From contig DBQN01000047.1 of the NCBI GenBank assembly GCA_002305255.1, positions 6,484 to 13,323 on the forward strand: DNA of 6,840 nt. Direction: 5' to 3'. The translations under genes were made by a program, and so were the position numbers. This document shows, piece after piece, positions 1 through 5,545 of this stretch. This DNA comes from Firmicutes bacterium UBA1393. Its GTDB lineage: Bacteria; Bacillota; DTU025. Below the pieces are notes generated by a model. That model did not search any database. It was not told where the DNA came from and worked only from the letters and a program-made list of their open reading frames with translations. Position 1 is the stretch's first letter; each line of letters opens with the position of its first letter.

Positions 1-240
1 CCCAAGGGTACTATGATGGACGCCGACCCAAACCTCATCCACTATTCGGAGCTGAAGGTCATGGGCAGCGAGAGCCGCGCGCCGCAGGACTTCCATATTG
101 CAGTCAGGGCGATGTGCGGGGGCATCGTCGATGTCAAGCCCATGGTGTCGAAGGTCGTGCCGCTCGAGCGGATCAAGCAGGCGCTCGACGAGGCTCCGTC
201 GGTAGACACCATGCGCGTAGTGGTGGAGCTGCCTGACTGA
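1..240 (+). CDS. C-terminal end of a medium-chain (zinc-type) alcohol/polyol dehydrogenase, 5'-truncated by the window
   Basis: Only the last 79 codons are present, open from base 1 to the TGA at 238-240. The segment reads like the C-terminus of the MDR superfamily (sorbitol, threonine and related alcohol dehydrogenases). It has a stretch of the type 'IHYSELKVMGSESRAPQDF', matching the family's 'ihykEl.i.Gs....p.df', then a 'GGIVDVKPMVSKVVPLERIKQALDEA' type region matching 'G.idv.plit...pLe.i.eA', and ends with a beta strand (MRVVVELPD). The zinc ligands and the NAD-binding GxGxxG motif would lie upstream and cannot be checked. These enzymes oxidise secondary alcohols of sugars or polyols, or threonine, with NAD(P)+. 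The RpiR-type sugar-phosphate regulator 43 bp downstream favours a polyol or sugar substrate, which is inference. No terminator follows the stop, so the two genes are probably co-transcribed. Confidence 0.8.
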   Translation, partial: PKGTMMDADPNLIHYSELKVMGSESRAPQDFHIAVRAMCGGIVDVKPMVSKVVPLERIKQALDEAPSVDTMRVVVELPD

Positions 241-283
241 GCATCGCGACCTACTGCAAGAACAAGGGGAGCTGGGTTAACTG

Positions 284-1147
284 GTGGCAAGGATTGAAGG
301 CGCTTGCCTGCTCAGAGTGGAGAGCGTCATGAGCACGCTGTCGCCGAGTGAACAGAGAGTGGGCCTGTGCGTGCTGGAACATCCCAGGAAGGTCGTACAG
401 TGCACCATAACGCGCCTTGCGCAGGAGTGCGACGTGTCGGAGTCGACGATAGTGCGGTTCTGCAAGAGCCTCGGGCTGGAAGGCTACAAGGAGTTCCGCA
501 TAGCCATAGCACAGGAACTCGGAGCAATGGAGCCGGAGCTTGTATCGCCTGAACTTGAGGCCGCGTCGGAGATCAAGAGCCTGGCCCACAGTGTGTTTTC
601 GAACAACATCAGGGCGCTTGAGGCCACACTGGCCGGCCTGGACATGGACGCAGTGTCGCGTGCCATCGATGCTCTCGCAGAGGCTAAGAGGGTGGACTTC
701 TACGGAGCCGGCCCGTCGAACGTAGTTGCCATGGACGCCTACATCAAGTTCATGAGGATCGGCATGGCGACAGGCTTCAATGGCAACACGTATCTTCAGG
801 CTGTGTCGGCGGCAGCGCTTACTGAACGTGACGTGGCGGTGGCTATCTCCTACTCAGGCTCGACGCGCGACACCATCGATGCGCTCACCATAGCGAAGAA
901 CGCCGGGGCGACGACAGTGGCGATAACCAACTTCAGCGACATGCCCATCTGCGAGGTTGCGGATATCGTGATCTGCACCCATGCCGATGAGGAGCTGTTC
1001 CGCGGGGGCACAATGGCATCACGCACTGCCCAGCTTGGGGTGATAGACCTCATCTTCGCCGGTACCGTCAGTCGCAGGCGAGACGTGTTCACGGCGCAGT
1101 TCGAGAAGACGCGCGCTGCCCTGCTGAGCAAGCTGAGGGGCAGGTAG
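284..1147 (+). CDS. MurR/RpiR-family transcriptional regulator (HTH + SIS domain)
   Basis: The 287-residue protein has the standard length and layout of the RpiR family. An N-terminal helix-turn-helix domain (about residues 8-80) contains LSPSEQRV at 19-26 and the recognition region around VSESTIVRFCKSLG (51-64). A SIS sugar-isomerase-fold domain (about 125-265) has the phosphosugar-binding SYSGST at 189-194 and a glycine turn YGAGPS at 140-145. Family members sense sugar phosphates or amino-sugar phosphates through SIS and repress or activate catabolic operons. The GTG start at 284 lies just after an in-frame TAA (278-280). An AAGGGGA sits 13 nt upstream, rather far. ATG 329 has a better-spaced GGAG, but starting there would remove residues LLRVESVM (9-16), which match the family N-terminus, so 284 is preferred. 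The gene follows a dehydrogenase and is closed by a strong terminator, suggesting it is the last gene of a sugar or polyol operon that it may control. The effector cannot be named. Confidence 0.93.
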   Translation: MARIEGACLLRVESVMSTLSPSEQRVGLCVLEHPRKVVQCTITRLAQECDVSESTIVRFCKSLGLEGYKEFRIAIAQELGAMEPELVSPELEAASEIKSLAHSVFSNNIRALEATLAGLDMDAVSRAIDALAEAKRVDFYGAGPSNVVAMDAYIKFMRIGMATGFNGNTYLQAVSAAALTERDVAVAISYSGSTRDTIDALTIAKNAGATTVAITNFSDMPICEVADIVICTHADEELFRGGTMASRTAQLGVIDLIFAGTVSRRRDVFTAQFEKTRAALLSKLRGR

Positions 1148-1203
1148 GTGTCGGGCGGAACAAGCGGGCACACATGAAGGATCTACGATGGATGTGAGAG
1201 TGG

Positions 1204-1235
1204 AGCGGCGGCGCTGAGGCGCCGCCGCTGTTTTT
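1204..1235 (+). terminator. Rho-independent terminator of the RpiR transcription unit
   Basis: A perfect 11-bp inverted repeat (AGCGGCGGCGC at 1204-1214 and its complement at 1219-1229) with a TGAG tetraloop is followed by G and five T (1231-1235). The stem is almost entirely G-C. It lies 56 bp after the RpiR stop codon and separates that transcription unit from the lactate-type operon downstream. The T tract is short but the stem is very stable. Confidence 0.93.
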
Positions 1236-1308
1236 CGGGCCAGGCGGCCGGGCGGCAGGTGGCAGGCGGCGTGCATAGGCCATTGGTGCGAGGCCGCGAA
1301 AGAGAGGA

Positions 1309-1331
1309 CCCGGACAGGAACCCGGCAGGAA
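1309..1331. repeat. Short imperfect tandem repeat, CCCGG(A)CAGGAA x2
   Basis: CCCGGACAGGAA (1309-1320) is followed immediately by CCCGGCAGGAA (1321-1331), which differs by one deleted base. A CCGGG at 1333-1337 can also pair with CCCGG at 1321-1325. The repeat lies 25-50 bp upstream of the putative operator. It could be a regulator-binding element or chance in GC-rich sequence. Confidence 0.45.
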
Positions 1332-1356
1332 TCCGGGATCGGATATCGAATAAGCA

Positions 1357-1388
1357 TGGTATCAGTGGATGATATGGTCATCCTACCA
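1357..1388. promoter_or_regulatory. Putative operator of the GntR/FadR regulator (nested inverted repeat)
   Basis: Outer arms TGGTA (1357-1361) and TACCA (1384-1388) enclose inner arms GGATGA (1367-1372) and TCATCC (1378-1383) around TATGG. The outer left arm is set off by five unpaired bases. Overlapping this, TGGT-N6-ACCA spans 1375-1388. FadR-subfamily GntR proteins typically bind short palindromes of the type TGGT-N3-ACCA (LldR, PdhR, FadR). The arms match but the spacing here is wider, so the exact protein contacts are uncertain. The position 64-95 bp upstream of the preferred regulator start fits autoregulation of the regulator-etfBA-dehydrogenase-racemase operon. Binding is inferred, not shown. 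Confidence 0.5.
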
Positions 1389-1406
1389 ATTTCGGCCCCG
1401 CCGCGG

Positions 1407-1426
1407 CGCGACACGACGCGACACGG
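1407..1426. repeat. 10-bp tandem direct repeat CGCGACACGA / CGCGACACGG
   Basis: Two head-to-tail 10-bp units at 1407-1416 and 1417-1426 match at 9 of 10 positions, one helical turn apart. They lie between the putative operator and the preferred GntR start. They may reflect replication slippage or a protein-binding site. Nothing in the sequence decides which. Confidence 0.45.
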
Positions 1427-1451
1427 GGGTGCCGGCTCAGTCGGGAGTGGG

Positions 1452-2165
1452 ATGCTGGTGGAGCCAGTTAAGCGAGTCAGGACCGTCGACGTGGTGTCGC
1501 AGCAGCTGCTCGCGGCCATCGCCCGGGGGGAGTTCAGCCCCGGCGAGAAGCTTGCGCCAGAGCGCGAACTCGCAGCCACGCTGCAGGTCAGCCGGAACGT
1601 GCTTCGAGAGGCTGTGCGGCAGCTTGAAACCATGGGCGTGATCGTCGTCCGCCAGGGCGACGGCACGTATGTGGTCGATCCTGCTGCCGGCACCAATGGC
1701 ACTGCTCCGGCCAGGAATCCCATTGAGGCCCTGACCCTCGCCGGCACGAATGTCCTCGATCTGATAGAGGCGCGGCAGGCGATTGAGGTGATGAGCGCCG
1801 GTCTCGCGGCGCAACGCGCGACACTCGAAGAGCAGAGAACCCTGTCACGGCTGGTGGAGGAGATGGGCGCGGTTAAGTCAGTCTCAGATGAATATGCCGC
1901 GCGTGACCTCGAGTTCCACCGCACTGTGGTGACGGCTTCGAGGAACGGGGTGCTCATGATGGTATTCGAGGCTGTGCAGGACATGCTCAGAGTGCAGCTC
2001 GCCCGGGCGCTCGACGTTCCGGGCGTCAGCGAAAGTTCCCAGGAGTATCACCAGAGGATCGCCGCGGCCATCATCGCGCGCGACCCGAGGCTCGCGGCGA
2101 ATGAGATGGAGGGGCATCTTTCGACTGTTACGCACCTTCTCCTCACGCAGCTGGCCAACGCGTGA
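1452..2165 (+). CDS. GntR-family (FadR/FCD subfamily) transcriptional regulator, probable lactate-operon regulator (LctA/LldR-like)
   Basis: From ATG 1452 the protein has 237 residues, the usual FadR-subfamily length. The N-terminal winged helix (about 4-76) shows the GntR pattern: GEKLAPERELA (31-41), VSRNVLREAVRQLE (46-59), and a wing RQGDGTYVV (67-75). The C-terminal FCD ligand domain (about 98-232) carries its metal-binding-type residues D152, H156, H200 and H222. FCD regulators sense carboxylic acids such as lactate, pyruvate, glycolate and gluconate. Directly upstream of etfBA, a 2-hydroxyacid dehydrogenase and larA, a 2-hydroxyacid such as lactate is the likely effector (inference). 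The reading frame is open back to ATG 1356, which would add 32 residues of low-complexity sequence. Start 1452 is preferred because the family N-terminus (LVEPVKRVR, residues 2-10) begins there, GGGAG lies 4 nt upstream, and the putative operator would otherwise be coding. The 48-bp gap to etfB has no terminator. Confidence 0.9.
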   Translation: MLVEPVKRVRTVDVVSQQLLAAIARGEFSPGEKLAPERELAATLQVSRNVLREAVRQLETMGVIVVRQGDGTYVVDPAAGTNGTAPARNPIEALTLAGTNVLDLIEARQAIEVMSAGLAAQRATLEEQRTLSRLVEEMGAVKSVSDEYAARDLEFHRTVVTASRNGVLMMVFEAVQDMLRVQLARALDVPGVSESSQEYHQRIAAAIIARDPRLAANEMEGHLSTVTHLLLTQLANA

Positions 2166-2213
2166 GGTGCGGAGCACACCAGGTTTACGCAGGCAGAATG
2201 GAAGTGAACGTAG

Positions 2214-3059
2214 ATGGACATCTATGTGCTGATCAAACAGGTGCCAGGCACGTCGAACGTGAAGATGGATGAAGAGACCGGCACCATGATTCGCACGGAT
2301 ACTGAGAATGTAATCAACCCCCTTGACGAGAACGCGCTGCAGGCGGCATTTGACTTGCGCTCAGGTTTTGCCGGATCGGAGTCGTCGCCGCGGGTCGTCG
2401 CCGTCAGCATGGGGCCGCGCCCTGCCATGGGCGCTCTGCGCGAGGCGCTCGCAATGGGGGCGGACGCTGCGGTGCTGTTGTGTGACAAAGCCTTCGCCGG
2501 TTCTGACACCATCGCGACGGCAGAGGCTCTGGCTGCGGGAATAAGGCATCAGGCTGGCATCACTCCCGGACAACCCCTACCAGACGATACCCTCATCATC
2601 TGCGGAGAGCGCGCCACTGACGGTGAAACCGGGCAGGTCGGTCCCATGATCGCGGCGCTGCTTGGCTTGCCGGTGTCGACGTATGTGCGCCGGATAGAGA
2701 CCGTCGAAAGGGGCGGGGAACTGAGCCTGCTCGTTGAGCGCATTGTCGAGGACGGCTTCGAGCGCGTGCGCCTCGCTCTGCCGGCACTGGTGACGGTGGT
2801 GAAAGACATCAACCAGCCAGGCTTTCCGACGCTGGCGGGCAAGATCGCGGCGAAGAACGCGGACGTGCCGGTGCTCGGCCCGGCTGAGCTGGGGATTGAC
2901 CCGGCCATCGTCGGCCTGGGCGGCTCGCCGACGCGTGTGATCAAAGTGTTCAGGCCAAAGTTCAGCCGCGACACCAGGCTCCATACCTATGACAACTCCG
3001 GAAAGGCAGTCGGCGCCCTCGTCGAGTTCCTCGGCGAGCGGGGCATAGGGCTGAACTAG
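2214..3059 (+). CDS. etfB: Electron transfer flavoprotein beta subunit, bifurcating/confurcating type (LctB-like)
   Basis: The 281-residue protein begins with the EtfB signature (IYVLIKQVPGT at 3-13, then INPLDENAL at 34-42). It contains SMGPRPAMGALREALAMGAD (65-84), DKAFAGSDTIAT (91-102) and DGETGQVGP (136-144). Mitochondrial-type EtfB, which binds structural AMP, usually has DDD/NQTGQ-like residues at the last motif. The DG(E/D)T.QVGP form and the 'FAG.DT.AT' segment resemble the EtfB of Acidaminococcus- and Acetobacterium-type bifurcating complexes, where the site holds the bifurcating FAD that meets NAD(H). This assignment rests on recalled family motifs. With EtfA it forms a soluble cytoplasmic heterodimer taking electrons from the dehydrogenase encoded downstream. 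GGAAGTGA at 2200-2207 is a good ribosome binding site 6 nt before ATG. Small insertions around residues 50-58 and 112-125 make it slightly longer than common EtfB (about 260). Confidence 0.95.
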   Translation: MDIYVLIKQVPGTSNVKMDEETGTMIRTDTENVINPLDENALQAAFDLRSGFAGSESSPRVVAVSMGPRPAMGALREALAMGADAAVLLCDKAFAGSDTIATAEALAAGIRHQAGITPGQPLPDDTLIICGERATDGETGQVGPMIAALLGLPVSTYVRRIETVERGGELSLLVERIVEDGFERVRLALPALVTVVKDINQPGFPTLAGKIAAKNADVPVLGPAELGIDPAIVGLGGSPTRVIKVFRPKFSRDTRLHTYDNSGKAVGALVEFLGERGIGLN

Positions 3060-3063
3060 GTGA
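3058..3063 (+). promoter_or_regulatory. Ribosome binding site of etfA overlapping the etfB stop codon
   Basis: AGGTGA uses the last two bases of the etfB TAG stop and sits 5 nt before ATG 3069. It supports ATG 3069 over the in-frame GTG 3060, which lies inside this site, and implies translational coupling of etfB and etfA, expected for subunits made one to one. Confidence 0.7.
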
Positions 3064-3068
3064 TCGCG

Positions 3069-4061
3069 ATGAGCGTATTGATACTTGCAGAACAGCGCGG
3101 GGGAGTCATTCACCCTACAACATACGAACTGCTGGCTCGCGGGCGGCTGCTCGCCGATAAGCTGGGCACGGTCGTGAACTGCGCAGCCATAGGCTGTGAG
3201 CGCGGCGACCAGCTCAATGAGCTCATATACCGCGGCGCCGACAAGGTGTTCCTGGTAGATGAATCGGCCCGTGGCGCGGCGTGGGCGCTGCCCGGCCCAT
3301 GCTCGCGCGCGCTCCAGCGCATCATCGAACTGACTGCGCCCGAAGTAGTCGTGGCGGCGGCGACGACAACCGGACGCACCGTGATGCCGCTGGTGGCTGC
3401 TCGCCTGCACACCGGGCTCACGGCAGACTGCACTGAACTCGACATCGACCAGAAGGAGCGGCTGCTGCTCCAGACGCGCCCCGCCATCGGCGGCAACATC
3501 ATGGCGACGATCAAGACCCCAACAGCCCGTCCGCAGATGGCGACGGTGAGGCCAAAATCGTGCCAGCCGCTGTCGCGCGATGAGGCGCGCGTGGGCGAGG
3601 TGCATGAAGTCAGTCTGGATGGCTATGACCTTGGCCTCGGCGTCGAGAGCCTCGTCGAGATGGTGAAAGACACCACCCAGGAAGTGAACGTTCAGGATGC
3701 CGAGATCGTGGTCACAGGCGGCAAGGGCGTGAAGAACCGCGATGGGTTCAAACTCATCGAGGATTTCGCCGCGGTGATGGGTGCGGCAGTTGGCGCCACC
3801 AGGGACGTCGTCGACCTCGGCTGGGCCAGCTATTCGCATCAGATAGGGTTGTCGGGCAAGACTGTATCGCCGCGCCTTTACATCGCCGTCGGCGTATCGG
3901 GATCAGTTCAGCATCTGGCCGGAATGCAGACGTCGGAGACCATCATCGCCATCAACAAGGACAAAGATGCCCAGATCTTCAAAGTGGCCGATTTCGGCAT
4001 CGTCGGTGATCTGTTCGACGTGGTACCCGATATCATGGCCAGGCTGAAGGCGGGGAGGTGA
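3069..4061 (+). CDS. etfA: Electron transfer flavoprotein alpha subunit, without ferredoxin domain (LctC-like)
   Basis: From ATG 3069 the protein has 330 residues. Domain I (about 1-190) begins SVLILAEQRGG and contains TRPAIGGNIMATI (136-148) and RPQMATVRP (154-162). The C-terminal FAD-binding domain (about 205-325) shows GATRDVVDLGW (242-252), HQIGLSGKTVSP (257-268), YIAVGVSGSVQHLAGM (271-286), IIAIN (292-296) and FGIVGDLFDVVP (309-320), contacts for the electron-shuttling alpha-FAD. The protein starts directly with domain I. The N-terminal [4Fe-4S] ferredoxin-like extension of A. woodii LctC is absent, and no cysteine cluster is seen. In the FAD segment, the more usual S-R-P order is T-R-D (244-246), while the arginine is kept. 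An alternative GTG at 3060 adds three residues. The gene lies 9 bp after etfB and ends 5 bp before the dehydrogenase start, so the three were probably translated together as one complex. Confidence 0.95.
   Translation: MSVLILAEQRGGVIHPTTYELLARGRLLADKLGTVVNCAAIGCERGDQLNELIYRGADKVFLVDESARGAAWALPGPCSRALQRIIELTAPEVVVAAATTTGRTVMPLVAARLHTGLTADCTELDIDQKERLLLQTRPAIGGNIMATIKTPTARPQMATVRPKSCQPLSRDEARVGEVHEVSLDGYDLGLGVESLVEMVKDTTQEVNVQDAEIVVTGGKGVKNRDGFKLIEDFAAVMGAAVGATRDVVDLGWASYSHQIGLSGKTVSPRLYIAVGVSGSVQHLAGMQTSETIIAINKDKDAQIFKVADFGIVGDLFDVVPDIMARLKAGR
4054..4061 (+). promoter_or_regulatory. Strong ribosome binding site of the dehydrogenase gene, overlapping the etfA stop
   Basis: GGAGGTGA contains the etfA TGA stop (4059-4061) and lies 5 nt before ATG 4067. 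It is an eight-base perfect complement to the 16S anti-Shine-Dalgarno sequence. It argues against the in-frame GTG at 4058, which falls inside the site, and against ATG 4094 further in. Confidence 0.8.
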
Positions 4062-4066
4062 GGCAG

Positions 4067-5515
4067 ATGGAGAAGCGGGCGGAAACGCGGACTATGAAGG
4101 CAGTATACAACAGGGTGGACCAGCGGATAATCGACGAACTTGCCGCAATTGTCGGCTCGGCCGGCGTAACAACCGATGCCGAGAAGATGGCTGTATATGC
4201 TCATGACGAGACGTCGGAGGCTCACTACTTCCGCATGCCGGACGTGGTGGTGAAGCCGGCCAACGCCACCGAGGTGTCGGAGATCCTGAAGCTCGCGAAC
4301 AGAGAGAGGGTGCCGGTGACGCCGCGCGGATCCGGAACCGGTCTGTCGGCAGGGTGTGTGCCTATATTCGGCGGCATAGTCATGTCGATGGAGCGCATGA
4401 ACAGGATACTCGAGGTCGACACGCAGAACCTGTTCATGGTGGTTGAGCCGGCGGTGACCACCGGCGAAGTGCAGCGCAGGGCGAAAGACGCCGGCCTGCT
4501 CTACGCGGGCGACCCGTGTTCAGCCGAGAGCTCGCAGATCGGCGGCAACGTGGCTGAGAACGCCGGCGGCAACAAGGCCGTGAAGTACGGCACCACCAGC
4601 CGCTACGTGCATGGCCTTGAGGTCGTGTTGCCCAATGGGGATATCATGCGCGTCGGGGGCAAGTGCGTGAAGGACGTGTCAGGCTACGACCTGATCAAGC
4701 TGTTCGTCGGCTCCGAGGGAACCCTGGGAGTCATCACGCGGATCTGGCTCAAGCTGTTGCCACTGCCGAAGTTCAAGGTCGGTCTGCTGGCACCGTTCGA
4801 ACAGATGCAGGACGCGATCGAGGTTGTGCCGAAGATAATGACTGGAAGCGGCGTTGTGCCCACATCGGTGGAGTTCATGGACAGCCTCTCGATCGAGGCG
4901 GCCGCCATGTATCTCAACGCCACACTGCCGCATGGAGATGCGGGAGCATACGTGATCATCGAGATAGAGGCCAACACGCAGGCGCAGGTAGAGGCCGAAT
5001 ACGAGGCCGTCGGCAAGCTCCTCATGGACAATGGTGCCCTCGAGGTTTACGTTGCCGACAACCTCAGCACTTCACAGCGAATCTGGGCTGCGCGCAAGTG
5101 CATTGCTGAGGCGCTGCGGCTGGTGAGCCCTGTGTATTGCATGGAAGATATCACGGTGCCCACCTCGGAGATCCCCGGCCTGGTAGCAGAGATCACCGCT
5201 ATAGCTGAGCGTTACAATGTGATAGTGCCGTGCTTCGGGCATGCCGGCGATGGCAACATCCATGCCACGCTGCTCAAGAAGGACATGGATGACGACGTCT
5301 GGGAGTCGTGCAAGGCAAAGGTGCTCAGCGAGATCTATGAAGCCACCTACAAGCGCGGCGGAAACCTCTCTGGCGAACACGGAATAGGAGCCAAGCGCAT
5401 CGACCATTTCGAGCGTTTCTACGACCCCGTAGCCCTTGACGTGACACGTCGGATCAAGGAAGCACTTGATCCCAACTCGATACTCAACCCCGGAAAGGTA
5501 GTAAGGCCTGCGTAG
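4067..5515 (+). CDS. glcD: FAD-linked 2-hydroxyacid (lactate/glycolate) dehydrogenase, GlcD/LctD family
   Basis: The 482-residue protein has the VAO/PCMH FAD-binding fold (about 40-235) followed by the FAD-oxidase C-terminal domain (about 240-480). FAD-binding motifs are PRGSGTGLS (86-94), GDPCSAESSQIGGNVAENAG (148-167), and GSEGTLG (215-221). The C-terminal active-site region has HAGDGNIH (392-399), GEHGIG (436-441) and the terminal LDPN.ILNPGK (467-477). H392, H399 and E437 match the metal and substrate-binding pattern of D-2-hydroxyacid dehydrogenases of this family. The enzyme oxidises a 2-hydroxyacid to the 2-oxoacid and gives electrons to FAD. The adjacent etfBA genes indicate Etf as the acceptor, as in the A. 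woodii Ldh-EtfAB complex. D-lactate is favoured by larA downstream, but glycolate or another 2-hydroxyacid remains possible. No signal peptide or membrane segment is seen, so it should be cytoplasmic. No iron-sulphur partner gene (GlcF type) is present. Start 4067 is set by the strong ribosome binding site 5 nt upstream. Confidence 0.93.
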   Translation: MEKRAETRTMKAVYNRVDQRIIDELAAIVGSAGVTTDAEKMAVYAHDETSEAHYFRMPDVVVKPANATEVSEILKLANRERVPVTPRGSGTGLSAGCVPIFGGIVMSMERMNRILEVDTQNLFMVVEPAVTTGEVQRRAKDAGLLYAGDPCSAESSQIGGNVAENAGGNKAVKYGTTSRYVHGLEVVLPNGDIMRVGGKCVKDVSGYDLIKLFVGSEGTLGVITRIWLKLLPLPKFKVGLLAPFEQMQDAIEVVPKIMTGSGVVPTSVEFMDSLSIEAAAMYLNATLPHGDAGAYVIIEIEANTQAQVEAEYEAVGKLLMDNGALEVYVADNLSTSQRIWAARKCIAEALRLVSPVYCMEDITVPTSEIPGLVAEITAIAERYNVIVPCFGHAGDGNIHATLLKKDMDDDVWESCKAKVLSEIYEATYKRGGNLSGEHGIGAKRIDHFERFYDPVALDVTRRIKEALDPNSILNPGKVVRPA

Positions 5516-5545
5516 GGCCTATCTTGAGCGAGGTGCGGCTGTTTC

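Larger units (their letters stand above)
1236..1451. other. Non-coding leader upstream of the GntR regulator
   Basis: This interval between the terminator and the preferred GntR start has no recognisable protein. A frame open from ATG 1356 runs into the GntR gene, but its first 32 residues are a Pro/Arg/Gly-rich stretch outside the family domain and have no good ribosome binding site. The interval holds GGC-rich sequence (1241-1275), a tandem repeat (1309-1331), a nested inverted repeat (1357-1388) and a second tandem repeat (1407-1426). The operon promoter should lie here. No convincing TTGACA/TATAAT pair could be assigned. TGATATGGT at 1370-1378 resembles an extended -10 but has no matching -35. 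Confidence 0.6.

Noticed and set aside
1174..1197. A seven-codon ATG...TGA frame after the RpiR gene
   Set aside because: It has no good ribosome binding site, is too short to judge, and lies just before a terminator in an already translated unit. Nothing suggests a leader peptide or attenuator.
1370..1378. TGATATGGT as an extended -10 promoter element
   Set aside because: Only four of six bases match TATAAT, and the spaced upstream hexamer does not resemble TTGACA. It also lies inside the palindrome, so base choice is explained otherwise.
1019..1984. A 321-codon open frame on the - strand across the RpiR end, terminator and GntR start
   Set aside because: It would read through the perfect terminator hairpin and oppose two clear regulator genes. 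The Ser/Arg/Thr-rich translation matches no family.
2577..3839. A 420-codon open frame on the - strand across etfB and etfA
   Set aside because: It lies fully antisense to two genes with unmistakable family motifs. Its translation is rich in His/Arg/Ala with no recognisable domain, as expected for a shadow frame in GC-rich coding DNA.
5504..5520. AGGCC...GGCCT hairpin at the dehydrogenase stop codon, as a possible terminator before larA
   Set aside because: The stem is only 5 bp with a 7-nt loop and no T tract follows, so read-through into larA is expected.
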